From Prosthecomicrobium sp. N25 (GTDB lineage: Bacteria; Pseudomonadota; Alphaproteobacteria; Rhizobiales; Ancalomicrobiaceae), in NCBI RefSeq assembly GCF_037203705.1, contig NZ_JBBCAT010000001.1:2639418-2703417 (forward strand): a DNA stretch of 64,000 nucleotides. Direction: 5' to 3'. A model generated the notes under the pieces. The model saw only the letters and a list, made by a program, of their open reading frames with translations. It made no database searches and had not been told where the DNA came from. Shown in pieces: positions 47,566-55,738 of the stretch. The translations under genes and the position numbers were made by a program. Numbering within the stretch: the first letter of the stretch is position 1; each line of letters starts with the position of its first letter.

Positions 47566-48405
47566 ATGAATTCCAACAGAAACATCGTGCTCTGCGCCGA
47601 CGACTACGGGCTTTCCCGGGGCGTCGACGCCGCCGTCCTGGACCTCGTCGACCGGGGCCGACTGTCGGCGGTCAGCTGCATGGTCGCCGGCCGCAGCCTG
47701 AAAGAGACGGCGGGCGACCTCGCCGCGCTGGCGGACAGGACGGAGATCGGCCTGCACCTGACCCTGACGGACCTGCCGCCGCTCGGGCCCATGCCGGGGC
47801 TCCTCGCCCGCGGCCGGCCGGACATCGGCGGCCTGATCCGGAGGTCTCATGCACGGGCTCTGCAGTACCCGGAGATCGAGGCCGAGGTACGGCGGCAGAT
47901 CGCCGGATTCGAGGAGATTTTCGGCCGTTCGCCGGACTTCGTCGACGGCCACCAGCACGTCCACGTCCTGCCGGTCATCCGGCGCGCGCTCCTCGATCAG
48001 GTTCGCACCGGACGGCTGCCTGCGACGACCTGGCTCAGGTCCTGCGCCGAGCCCCTCCGCGAGATCCGCCGCCGCGGCATCGAGGTCGCCAAGGCCGGGT
48101 TCATCGCGGTCCTGTCGCGCGGCCTCGCCGAGGGGGCGGTCCGCGCCGGCGCCCGCGCCAACGACAGCTTCCGCGGCGTGACGAACTTCCGCCCCGACCC
48201 GTCGGTCCGCGCCGCGTTCAAGGCCTTCCTGACCGGCCCCGGCGAACGCCCGGTCGTCATGTGCCATCCAGGCCGCGCCGGCTGGGACTGGGACCCGACC
48301 GACCTGATCCCGGACGCCCGCCAGCGCGAATACGCCTACCTCGCCAGCGACGCCTTCCCGGAAGACCTGGCCGAAGCCGGCGCCCGCCTCGGGCGGATGG
48401 CGTAG
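47566..48405 (+). CDS. ChbG/HpnK (YdjC) family carbohydrate deacetylase
   Basis: A 279-residue metal-dependent deacetylase-like protein. Motif LCADDYGLSRGVDAAVLDL carries the two aspartates, HLTLTDLPPLG the first histidine, DFVDGHQHVHVLPVI the second metal-binding site, and VMCHPGRAGWD the C-terminal motif. Characterised ChbG deacetylates chitooligosaccharides; HpnK is associated with hopanoid synthesis. Divergent placement from a GT2-YfhO pair suggests a role in deacetylating a lipid-linked or surface sugar. The ATG at 47566 fits the family start. Confidence 0.88.
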   Translation: MNSNRNIVLCADDYGLSRGVDAAVLDLVDRGRLSAVSCMVAGRSLKETAGDLAALADRTEIGLHLTLTDLPPLGPMPGLLARGRPDIGGLIRRSHARALQYPEIEAEVRRQIAGFEEIFGRSPDFVDGHQHVHVLPVIRRALLDQVRTGRLPATTWLRSCAEPLREIRRRGIEVAKAGFIAVLSRGLAEGAVRAGARANDSFRGVTNFRPDPSVRAAFKAFLTGPGERPVVMCHPGRAGWDWDPTDLIPDARQREYAYLASDAFPEDLAEAGARLGRMA

Positions 48406-48409
48406 GCCC

Positions 48410-49066
48410 TCAGCTCTTGGCGCCGAAGCGCTTTTCCTCGGCGATCTCCCGGAAGGCTTCCGCCAGCACGGCCGCGTCCTGGGCGCCGGTCACCGCGTAT
48501 TTTCTCTCGATCAGCGTGCAGGGGACGCCCGTGATCCCCATGCGGGCCGCCTGCTCGATCTCGGCGCGGACGCTGTCGAGGTCCTCCTCGGTGTCGAGCC
48601 ATTGGCGCACCTCCGCGCCCGCCATGCCGGCGTCCTGGGCGACGCGGGCGAGGGTGGCGCGGTCGCCGATGTCGCCGCCCTCCACGAAGTAGGTCCTGAA
48701 AAGCCGCTCCGTCACATCCGCCTGGACCTCCGCCTCCGCCGCCCAGCGGATGACCCGGTGGGCGTCGAGCGTGTTGGGCGCGACCGTGATGGCCTCGAAG
48801 CGGAACGGGATCCCGTCCGCCGCGCCGATCTCGGCGAGCCGCGCATGCGCGGTGGCGACCCGGTCCGCGCCGCCGAGCTTCGCGGTGATGTAGGCCCGCC
48901 GCTCGAGACCTTGCGGCGGGATGCCGGGATCGAGCTGGAAGGGGCGGTAGCGGACGACGTAGTCGATGTCCGGCGTCGCCGCCATCGCCTTCTCGAGCCG
49001 GCGCTTGCCGACGTAGCACCAGGGGCAGACGACGTCGACGACGACGTCGAGCGTGAGCGTGGTCAT
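48410..49066 (-). CDS. DsbA-family oxidoreductase (FrnE-like)
   Basis: A 218-residue thioredoxin-fold protein with a CPWC active site at residues 14-17 (VVDVVCPWCYVGKRRL). The body is the DsbA-like helical domain (RYRPFQLDPGIPPQGLERRAY, then GVPCTLIERKYAVTGAQD with the cis-Pro). There is no signal peptide, so it is cytoplasmic and belongs to the FrnE/HCCA-isomerase-like branch rather than to periplasmic DsbA. It converges on the ChbG/HpnK-like gene with 4 bases between stops. Confidence 0.9.
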   Translation of the reverse strand: MTTLTLDVVVDVVCPWCYVGKRRLEKAMAATPDIDYVVRYRPFQLDPGIPPQGLERRAYITAKLGGADRVATAHARLAEIGAADGIPFRFEAITVAPNTLDAHRVIRWAAEAEVQADVTERLFRTYFVEGGDIGDRATLARVAQDAGMAGAEVRQWLDTEEDLDSVRAEIEQAARMGITGVPCTLIERKYAVTGAQDAAVLAEAFREIAEEKRFGAKS

Positions 49067-49138
49067 GGGTGGCCTCCGATCCCCGGCGATGAAACCCGCA
49101 TTCGAGCCGGGAGGCCCGCCCGGTCCCGCGTCGGGCGA

Positions 49139-50503
49139 CTATAGGGCGGCGGGCCCTTCCTGGCGACCGCCGCCGCGCCCGTCCACGGGGTCGTGCCCGA
49201 AGGCACGCGCCAGCACCGCCTCCGGATCCGTCCCGCGGCCCTCGACCGCGCGGGCGTCCGGGTCCGTCTCGATCGCGCCGACCGCCCCCGGCAGCGAAAA
49301 CCGCGTCCGGCGCAGGACGGCCGTCAGGCGTCGCATGGCGCCTTCCGCCTCCTCGACCGCCGTCCCCGGCAGGATCAGCGCGAAGCGCCCGCCCGCGACA
49401 CGGGCCGAAAGGTCCTCGCCGCGGACGAGCCTGGCGATGGTCAGGCCGATCTGGCGTAGGAGGTGGTCCCCGGCTGCGTAGCCGTGCGCGCGGTTGACCG
49501 CCCGGAGCTCGCCGACCTCCAGTCCGACGACGGACAGCGGCTCGCCGGACTGCCGCGCCTCCGCGAGGCTCCGGGCGAGGTGGGCCATGAGGAAGCCGCG
49601 GCCGTAGAGCCCGGTCAGGCTGTCGCTGGTCACGAGGTGGCGCCCACGCGCATAGACGCTGCGAAGGGCTTCGCGGAACCGGTACTCGGCGGCGACCGCG
49701 GCCGTCCGCCTCGGCAGGTCGGCCTCGATCTCCGACGCGGCGACGATCTCGTTGGCTCCGGCTTCCACGAGCCGGTCATAGGCCCCGAGATCGCGGTCCT
49801 CCACGAGCGCCACCACCGGCAGGGAGAACAGGGTCGGGTCGGCGCGCAGCTCGGCGATGCACTCGATCGCCTTTTCCGCCCGCATGTCGACCACGATGGC
49901 GTCGAACGCACGCCGCGACAGGTAGTCGACCGCCGTCGCCCGGCTGAAGGCGCCGATCACCACGGCCTGCCTGGCGAGCGCGTTCTCGACCGCGAGGTAG
50001 TGCCGCCCAAAGCCGATCACCAGCACGTTCGCGTCGGAATCGGCCGGGGGAATCGCGACCTCGGGCGAGTCGACTCCGAACTCGGCGGCGGTCTCGACCC
50101 GGCGGCGCAGTTCGCTCTGCATGACCGCGAGCCGACGCACCATGCCGATCCGGCTGGCGAGCCGGCTGCCCGAGAAGGGGGCGGGAAGGACGTCGCTGAT
50201 ACCGAGCGGCCGGCCCGGCTCGCCGGGGTCGCCGACCGCAATCACCGGCACCCGCCGCGCCCCGCTCCCCATGGCGAGGCGCGCCGCCGCGTCCAGGTAG
50301 CGCTCCCGCTCGCCCGCCTCGGCCGCCGCCACGAGGTTGAGCAGGACCACGTCCGGCCGGCCCGTACGCCCCACGGCCCGTCCCGAATCGCCGATCGGCG
50401 CGAAGGAGACGTCGAAGCCCTGGCCCCGCATGCTGTCCCACAGGGGGGCCGTCGTGCCGCAAGACCCTTCTTCGATGACGAGGACGCGGCCGCGATGGGT
50501 CAT
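49139..50503 (-). CDS. Two-receiver-like GGDEF protein with degenerate active site
   Basis: A 454-residue protein. Two alpha/beta domains resembling response-regulator receivers occupy about residues 1-130 and 150-270; neither keeps an obvious DD...D...K set, so they are pseudo-receivers. The GGDEF-like domain (from about 290) starts with DSLTGLYGRGFLMAHLARSL and continues to RVAGGRFALILPGTAVEEAE, where the active-site signature reads GGRFA instead of GGDEF. Loss of the acidic pair argues against diguanylate cyclase activity; GTP or c-di-GMP sensing remains possible. It follows the adenylate-forming-like gene after 57 bases and could be in the same transcript. Confidence 0.82.
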   Translation of the reverse strand: MTHRGRVLVIEEGSCGTTAPLWDSMRGQGFDVSFAPIGDSGRAVGRTGRPDVVLLNLVAAAEAGERERYLDAAARLAMGSGARRVPVIAVGDPGEPGRPLGISDVLPAPFSGSRLASRIGMVRRLAVMQSELRRRVETAAEFGVDSPEVAIPPADSDANVLVIGFGRHYLAVENALARQAVVIGAFSRATAVDYLSRRAFDAIVVDMRAEKAIECIAELRADPTLFSLPVVALVEDRDLGAYDRLVEAGANEIVAASEIEADLPRRTAAVAAEYRFREALRSVYARGRHLVTSDSLTGLYGRGFLMAHLARSLAEARQSGEPLSVVGLEVGELRAVNRAHGYAAGDHLLRQIGLTIARLVRGEDLSARVAGGRFALILPGTAVEEAEGAMRRLTAVLRRTRFSLPGAVGAIETDPDARAVEGRGTDPEAVLARAFGHDPVDGRGGGRQEGPAAL

Positions 50504-50560
50504 GTCGAGCTTTCCCGGGGATGTTCCGGAAGAGCATGCCCGATCATGGTCAACCGCGGG

Positions 50561-52240
50561 TTAACCGGCCGGCGCCAGCCGCGAGGCCATGCCGGCGCGC
50601 AGGACCCGGCCGGACGGCGCGCGCGCGATCGCCGGCACCGTGAAGACCTCGACCGGCATCCGGTGCAGGCCGAGGCTCAGGCCCGCCAGGTCGGCCAGGT
50701 AGCCGGCCCTGTCGAACCGCGACCCGGGGCGGGGCACGACCGCGGCCGCGATCCGCTCCGACCCGTCCGGCCGTTGGATCGGAATGGCGGCGGCGTCGAT
50801 CAGGTCGCCGGCCGCCAGGAAGATGCGGTCGAGCAGGCCGAGGTCGATGTCGAGGGCCCCGCGCCCGCCGATGTCGGCCGTCCGGGCCGCCAGCACGAAA
50901 CGCGTCGGATCCTCGGCCGTCAGGGTCGCGCCGAGGCCGGTCCGCACCCATCCGTCGCCCTCGGCCGCCTTCTCGCGCAGCATCGGGCGTTCGGCCTTCT
51001 GCCAGAGCCCGTCCGGCACCATGGCGCCCCGCAGCGCGATCTCGCCCTTGTCGGCCTTGGCCTCGCCTCCTCCCGGCTTCGTGGCGGGGATGAGCCGCGT
51101 CTCGACCAGCGTCGGGCCGATGCTCGTGTCCGAAGGCGCGCCGATCCGCCCGACGGGCAGGGTGACGGGCCGGGTCGCGTCCCGGCGGCGACGGGCTACC
51201 ACGGCGCGCTCCGCCAGGGTCACGACGTCGACGGCCCGGTATCCGCGCGGGAGCGGCTGGTCCGCGGTGGTGTCGGAGCCGATGACGAGCACCGTCGCGT
51301 CGACCCGGTGAGCCTCCAGCCGTTCGGCCACGCGCCGGGCGAAGCGGGCCGGCGCCAGCACGTGCCGTGCCCCGTGCGTGGTGGCCTCCTCGGCGATGCG
51401 CTCGGCCGACCCCGGCATGCCGGTGACGAGGGTCCCGGCCGCGAGCAGCCAGGGCATGAGGCCCGCCCCGATACCGATCAGCCCGGCAGGCGCGAAGGGC
51501 GAGACGATGACCGCCCCCGTCTCGACCTGTGCCTCCAGGAGGGTCATCAGGCCGGTCGCGATCCAGTGATTGTGCGAGCGGGGCACCGGCACCGTGGCGA
51601 CCCCGTCCTCCCGCGGCTCGGTGACGAACGACACGGTCGCGCAATGGTCGGCCGCGTTGCCGCGCCGCTGCGGGTCGGGCGCCGGTCCGACCGCGTCCAT
51701 CTCCGCATAGAGCCGCTCGAGCGGGATCAGTCCGTCCGGCACCTCGGCGCCCGCGCCGAAGACGAAGCGGATCTGGAAGAGTTCGGCCGCCACCGCGCGC
51801 AAGCGCTCGCCGTGCCGCTCGCCGGCGGTCTCCGCCACTGTCGCCATGGCCTTGGCGCCGAGCGACTTCATGCGCTCGGCGACCTCGGCCTCGCGCAGCG
51901 CCAGCGGCAGGGGCGCGACGACGAGGCCCGCGCGCAGCGCGCCGAAGAAGATCGCCACCGAATCCGCGGTCGGCGGCAATTGCAGCCCGATCACCGCGTC
52001 GGTCTGCAGCCCCAGCCCCGAGAAGAAGCCCGCGATCGCCTCGATCCTGGCGTCGAGCACCCGGTAGGTCAGGGCCTCCACGGGCCCCGGGGTCCAGGCC
52101 GGCCGGTCGGAGAAGTCGGCGACCGCGATCCGATCCGGCGCTGTCTGGGCATTCTTCTTGAGGATCTGGTCGAGGGTCACCCGCCCCCAGACGCCGGACG
52201 CCAGGTGTGCGGCGCTCCGCTCCTCCGAGACGACGATCAT
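50561..52240 (-). CDS. Adenylate-forming (ANL) enzyme-like protein, motifs degenerate
   Basis: A 559-residue protein with the outline of an acyl-CoA synthetase: KKNAQTAPDRIAVADFSDRPAW, LTYRVLDARIEAIAGFFSGLGL, IGLQLPPTADSVAIFFGALRAGLVVAPLPLALRE at the N-terminus and a small C-terminal domain. The phosphate-binding loop expected around SGTTGxPKG reads VSFVTEPREDGVATVPVPRS, so it is degenerate, and the later GRGALDIDLGLLDRIF replaces the usual GxxI..GE.IxP hinge region. It is probably not a working adenylase. The ATG at 52240 has GGGGAGCTGAGG directly upstream and lies 2 bases after the YejA-like gene's stop, so the two are tightly coupled. Confidence 0.78.
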   Translation of the reverse strand: MIVVSEERSAAHLASGVWGRVTLDQILKKNAQTAPDRIAVADFSDRPAWTPGPVEALTYRVLDARIEAIAGFFSGLGLQTDAVIGLQLPPTADSVAIFFGALRAGLVVAPLPLALREAEVAERMKSLGAKAMATVAETAGERHGERLRAVAAELFQIRFVFGAGAEVPDGLIPLERLYAEMDAVGPAPDPQRRGNAADHCATVSFVTEPREDGVATVPVPRSHNHWIATGLMTLLEAQVETGAVIVSPFAPAGLIGIGAGLMPWLLAAGTLVTGMPGSAERIAEEATTHGARHVLAPARFARRVAERLEAHRVDATVLVIGSDTTADQPLPRGYRAVDVVTLAERAVVARRRRDATRPVTLPVGRIGAPSDTSIGPTLVETRLIPATKPGGGEAKADKGEIALRGAMVPDGLWQKAERPMLREKAAEGDGWVRTGLGATLTAEDPTRFVLAARTADIGGRGALDIDLGLLDRIFLAAGDLIDAAAIPIQRPDGSERIAAAVVPRPGSRFDRAGYLADLAGLSLGLHRMPVEVFTVPAIARAPSGRVLRAGMASRLAPAG

Positions 52241-52242
52241 CC

Positions 52243-54090
52243 TCAGCTCCCCGGCTTCACCCACCAGGCCGCGATCACCGGCCCCCAGAGCGACGTTGTG
52301 GAAGGTCGCTCGATTCGGGTCCAGCGCGCCAGCCACACATTCGGCTGATGGTACAGAGGAACCGCGTAGAAGCCGGAGATCAGCACCCGGTCGAAGGCCC
52401 TGACCGCATCCACGAAGTCGTCCCGGGACTTCGCAGCCAGCATGGCGGCGATCAGCGCGTCATGCGCCGGGTTGCGGGCGCCCGGGAGGTTGAACGACCC
52501 GTCGATGTCGGCCGCCGCGACGCTCCAGCGGTGGAGCTGCTCGTTGCCGGGCGACAGCGAGGCGCCCCAGATCCAGAGCGTCATGTCGAAGTCGAAGGAC
52601 GTGCGCCGCCGCTGGTATTGCGGGCTGTCGAGAGTGCGCACCGCCGCCTCGATGCCGATCTGCTTCAGGGTGCGCTGGTAGAGGAGGGCGATCCGCTCCT
52701 GGTCGCGCGTCTGGAAGATGATCTCGAAGGCGAGCGGCTGGCCCGTCTGCGCGTTGCGCATGACGCCCTTGTCGAGCTTCCACCCGGCGGCGGCGAGCTG
52801 GTCGAAGGCCGCCTTCAGCGCCGCCCGGTCGCGGCCTGAGCCGTCCGTCGAGGCCGGCCGCCACGTTCCCTCCAGGATGTCGGGCCGGACCGAGGCGCCG
52901 ACCGCGGCCAGGAGCTTGCGCTCCGCCTCGCTCGCCGGACGCCCGACGGAGGAGAGCTCCGATCCCTCGAAATAGCTCGCCGTGCGCCGGTAGAGATCGA
53001 AGAAGAGGTTCTTGTTCGCCCATTCGAAGTCGAACAGGCGCGCCAGCGCCTCCCGCACCCGGACATCCGCGAAGACCGGCCTGCGGGTGTTGAAGACGAA
53101 GCCGTACATGCCGCGCGGCAGGCCCGTCTCGAAGGTCTCCTTGACGATGCGCCCGTCGGTGACGGCCGGGAAGTCGTAGCCGGTCGTCCAGCGGCTCGGA
53201 TCGCTCTCCGGGTAGACGTCGATCAGCCCGGCCTTGAAGGCCTCGAAGAGGGCGTTCTGGTCCCGGTAGTAGTCGAATCGGATCTCGTCGAAATTGTCGA
53301 AGCCGCGCTTCACCGCGAGGTCGCGGGCCCAGTAGTTCGGGTCGCGCTTCAGGGTCAGCCGGTTGCCCGGGTCGACGGCGGCGATCTTGTAGGGCCCGCT
53401 GCCGACCGGAGGGGCGAGGGACGTCTTCGCGAAGTCCTCCCGGCTCATCAGGTGCTTCGGCAGGATCGGCATCAGCCCCATGATCAGGGCGAGTTCCTTG
53501 TCGCTCGCGTCCTCGAAGACGAAGCGCACCGTCCGCGGGTCCGGCGTCTCGACCCGGGCGACCTTCTTGTAGGCTTGCGCGGCGTTGGGCCGGCCCTCGT
53601 CGCGCAGGAGCTCGAAGGAGTGGACGACGTCCGCCGCCTCGATCGCCTTGCCGTCCGAGAATCGCGCCTGCGGGCGGATCCTGAACTCGACCCAGGCCCG
53701 GTCCTCCGGGGTCTCGACCGTCTCGCAGACGAGGCAGTAGAGCGTGAAGGCCTCGTCCTGGCCCCGCACCATCATGCTCTCGTAGACGAAGTTCTCCTGC
53801 CCGCCGTCGCGCAGGCCGCGGGCCGGCTGCCCCTTGATGATGAACGGGTTCAGGCTGTCGAAGGAGCCGAAGACGCCGTACGTGATCCGCCCGCCCTTCG
53901 GCGCGTCCGGCCGGGCATAGCGGAATCCCTCGAAACCGGCCGGGTAGAGGGGCTCCCCGTGCATCGCGATGGCGTGGGCGGGGGCCGCGCCGGCGGCGCC
54001 GGGCGAGAGGGCGAGCACGAGCGCGGCGGCGACGCGGCGGACGAGGGCTGGGAGAGGGAATCGGTCTGCGGCAGGGACGTCGGCGACCAT
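52243..54090 (-). CDS. YejA-like extracellular solute-binding protein, family 5
   Basis: A 615-residue periplasmic binding protein with a signal peptide (ALVRRVAAALVLALSPGAAGA). The opening HAIAMHGEPLYPAGFEGFRYARPDAPKGGRITYGVFGSFDSLNPFI is characteristic of the YejA group, which in Escherichia coli feeds peptides such as microcin C to YejBEF. No permease or ATPase genes are adjacent, so it must use a remote channel or act otherwise. It is divergent from the IalB-family gene and is the first gene of a run that continues with the degenerate ANL-like and GGDEF proteins. Confidence 0.88.
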   Translation of the reverse strand: MVADVPAADRFPLPALVRRVAAALVLALSPGAAGAAPAHAIAMHGEPLYPAGFEGFRYARPDAPKGGRITYGVFGSFDSLNPFIIKGQPARGLRDGGQENFVYESMMVRGQDEAFTLYCLVCETVETPEDRAWVEFRIRPQARFSDGKAIEAADVVHSFELLRDEGRPNAAQAYKKVARVETPDPRTVRFVFEDASDKELALIMGLMPILPKHLMSREDFAKTSLAPPVGSGPYKIAAVDPGNRLTLKRDPNYWARDLAVKRGFDNFDEIRFDYYRDQNALFEAFKAGLIDVYPESDPSRWTTGYDFPAVTDGRIVKETFETGLPRGMYGFVFNTRRPVFADVRVREALARLFDFEWANKNLFFDLYRRTASYFEGSELSSVGRPASEAERKLLAAVGASVRPDILEGTWRPASTDGSGRDRAALKAAFDQLAAAGWKLDKGVMRNAQTGQPLAFEIIFQTRDQERIALLYQRTLKQIGIEAAVRTLDSPQYQRRRTSFDFDMTLWIWGASLSPGNEQLHRWSVAAADIDGSFNLPGARNPAHDALIAAMLAAKSRDDFVDAVRAFDRVLISGFYAVPLYHQPNVWLARWTRIERPSTTSLWGPVIAAWWVKPGS

Positions 54091-54385
54091 CGGGGACTTT
54101 CACTCGCGGCAATCGAATCTCGGCGAATCTAGCACAGGCGCCGACCGGGTATCCGCCCAGGCACGCTCGGGTCTGGAAATCCGCCGCGATCGGGGCTAAG
54201 GAGACGGGCCGCTCCGGTCGGCGGGCCGGGACCTGGGCCGCCTGGGCTGACGCGTCGGGCGCCGATTGGTTCCGCGGCCCCGGGATCGTGCGCGAGATCA
54301 TGGTCTCGCCGCATTCGACACGCACCAACCCACGATCCGCGCGGGCCGGTCCCGACGGTTCGAACTCGAATTCGAAGGACGAGAC

Positions 54386-55141
54386 ATGGCAGACAGGAGC
54401 AAGCGCGAGGCGGGTCGGATGATCGCGAGGTTCGGCGCCGTCGCCTGCATGGCGCTCGGCGCCGCGGCGCTGCCGACCCTGGCTGTCGCGCAGACCCCGC
54501 CCGCCGCCGCGCCGACCGCCCCGGCTGCCCCGAAGCCCGCCGCTCCCGCCGCCAAGCCGGCGGCGCCAGCCGCCAAGCCCGCGGAGGCCGCCAAGGCTCC
54601 GGAGGTCGACGGCGCCAAGCTGCAGCCCGGCCAGCCGAACCCTTGGGTCAAGCTCTGCTCCAAGGACCCCGAGGGCCGTGATATCTGCCTGATCGCGCAG
54701 GAGTTGCGCACCGAGGACGGCCAGGTGGTCGGCTCGGTCGCGCTCCGCGAGATCTCGGGCGACCCGAAGAAGATGCTGCTGATCGCCGTCCCGCCGAACT
54801 ACCTGGTCCAGCCCGGCCTCCGCATCGGCGTGGACAAGGGCAAGCGCGAGGAGGCGAAGTACACGATCTGCTTCCCCAACGCCTGCTATGCCGAGATGCC
54901 GGTCTCCGATCCCTTCATCGCGGGCATGAAGAAGGGCCAGGTGCTGGTCGTCACCACCCTGAACCTGCAGGAGAAGCCGCAGAACTTCCCCTTCGGCCTC
55001 GCCGGCTTCAAGGAGTCGCACGAGGGCCCGGGCATCGACCCGACCAAGGACCCGCAGTCCCAGGCCCAGCTCGAGCAGGAGCTGCAGAAGCGCGCCGAGG
55101 AGCTGCGCCAGAAGCTGTCGGCCGACAAGCCGAAGCCGTGA
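54386..55141 (+). CDS. IalB family (invasion-associated locus B) exported protein
   Basis: A 251-residue exported protein. A signal-like segment with RFGAVACMALGAAALPTLAVAQ is followed by a 40-residue Ala/Pro/Lys linker that is highly repetitive (AAPAAKPAAPAAKPA). The IalB domain covers about residues 75-220, with the cysteine pair KLCSKDPEGRDICLIAQELR and CFPNACYAEMPV. The C-terminal ~40 residues form a charged helix (QAQLEQELQKRAEELRQKL). IalB homologues are common in Hyphomicrobiales; a general role is not established. A rho-independent terminator follows. The start is the ATG at 54386 with GAAGGA upstream. Confidence 0.88.
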   Translation: MADRSKREAGRMIARFGAVACMALGAAALPTLAVAQTPPAAAPTAPAAPKPAAPAAKPAAPAAKPAEAAKAPEVDGAKLQPGQPNPWVKLCSKDPEGRDICLIAQELRTEDGQVVGSVALREISGDPKKMLLIAVPPNYLVQPGLRIGVDKGKREEAKYTICFPNACYAEMPVSDPFIAGMKKGQVLVVTTLNLQEKPQNFPFGLAGFKESHEGPGIDPTKDPQSQAQLEQELQKRAEELRQKLSADKPKP

Positions 55142-55170
55142 TCGGCGGCACGGCCGGATTCGACGATTCC

Positions 55171-55195
55171 AAAGGGCGCCTCGGGCGCCCTTTTT
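55171..55195 (+). terminator. Rho-independent terminator of the IalB-family gene
   Basis: AAAGGGCGCC (55171-55180) and GGCGCCCTTT (55184-55193) form a perfect 10-base-pair stem with a 3-base loop, and the right arm runs into a T5 tract. It lies about 30 bases after the IalB-family stop and also stops opposing transcripts only weakly, since its A-run is on the left side. Confidence 0.9.
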
Positions 55196-55313
55196 GCTGG
55201 GCGGATCGGCGAACCTCAGTGGAAGCGACCGCGGGCGCGCTTCGGCGATGGCCAGCGAGGCGTGCGTCGGGGGGGCGAGGAGGGGTGGGCCGGGTTGGTC
55301 GGTCCCGGCGGCG

Positions 55314-55646
55314 TCAGTTCATCCGGCGCTCGCGGGCGTGGAGGTCGCCGTTGTCGTCCTCCACGAAGGCCTCTTCGATCTGCGGATGGCGCAGGGGCTC
55401 GCCCGATTCGTCGGCGACCAGGTTCTGCTCCGAGACGTAGGCCACGTATTCGGTTTCCGCGTTCTCGGCATAGAGGTGGTAGAAGGGCTGATCCTTCCGC
55501 GGCCGGACATCCTCCGGGATCGCGAGCCACCACTCTTCCGTATTGTTGAACACGGGATCGACGTCGAAAACGACGCCCCTGAACGGATAGACGCGGTGTC
55601 GAACGACCTGACCGATCCTGAACTTGGCTGTCGGGATCTTGTCCAT
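55314..55646 (-). CDS. hspQ: Heat-shock protein HspQ
   Basis: A 110-residue cytoplasmic protein. FRIGQVVRHRVYPFRGVVFDVDPVF, then WLAIPEDVRPRKDQPFYHLYAENAETEYVAYVSEQNL, is the HspQ (hemimethylated-DNA-binding/YccV) domain. In enterobacteria HspQ affects Lon specificity and the stability of DnaA; here only the family is certain. I chose the ATG at 55646 as it gives standard length; in-frame ATGs at 55676 and 55736 would add up to 30 residues. A candidate promoter lies at 55687-55716, which favours 55646. It lies downstream of the CitE/Mcl-like gene and may also be expressed from that transcript. Confidence 0.88.
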   Translation of the reverse strand: MDKIPTAKFRIGQVVRHRVYPFRGVVFDVDPVFNNTEEWWLAIPEDVRPRKDQPFYHLYAENAETEYVAYVSEQNLVADESGEPLRHPQIEEAFVEDDNGDLHARERRMN

Positions 55647-55686
55647 CGCGTGAGGGGTCTTGGTGTGGATGCCCATGACAAGGCCG

Positions 55687-55716
55687 TATTGCCTTCCGGC
55701 CACGGTCGCTGTCAAG
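55687..55716 (-). promoter_or_regulatory. Possible promoter of hspQ
   Basis: On the minus strand CTTGACA (55716-55710) is followed after 17 bases by GCAATA (55692-55687). The -35 element is good; the -10 is poor for the housekeeping sigma factor and partly resembles RpoH-type elements of alphaproteobacteria (CTTGAA with an A/T-rich -10). The predicted start of transcription would be upstream of the hspQ ATG at 55646. Confidence 0.35.
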
Positions 55717-55738
55717 CGGTAGGGGTGCGATGGCATCC

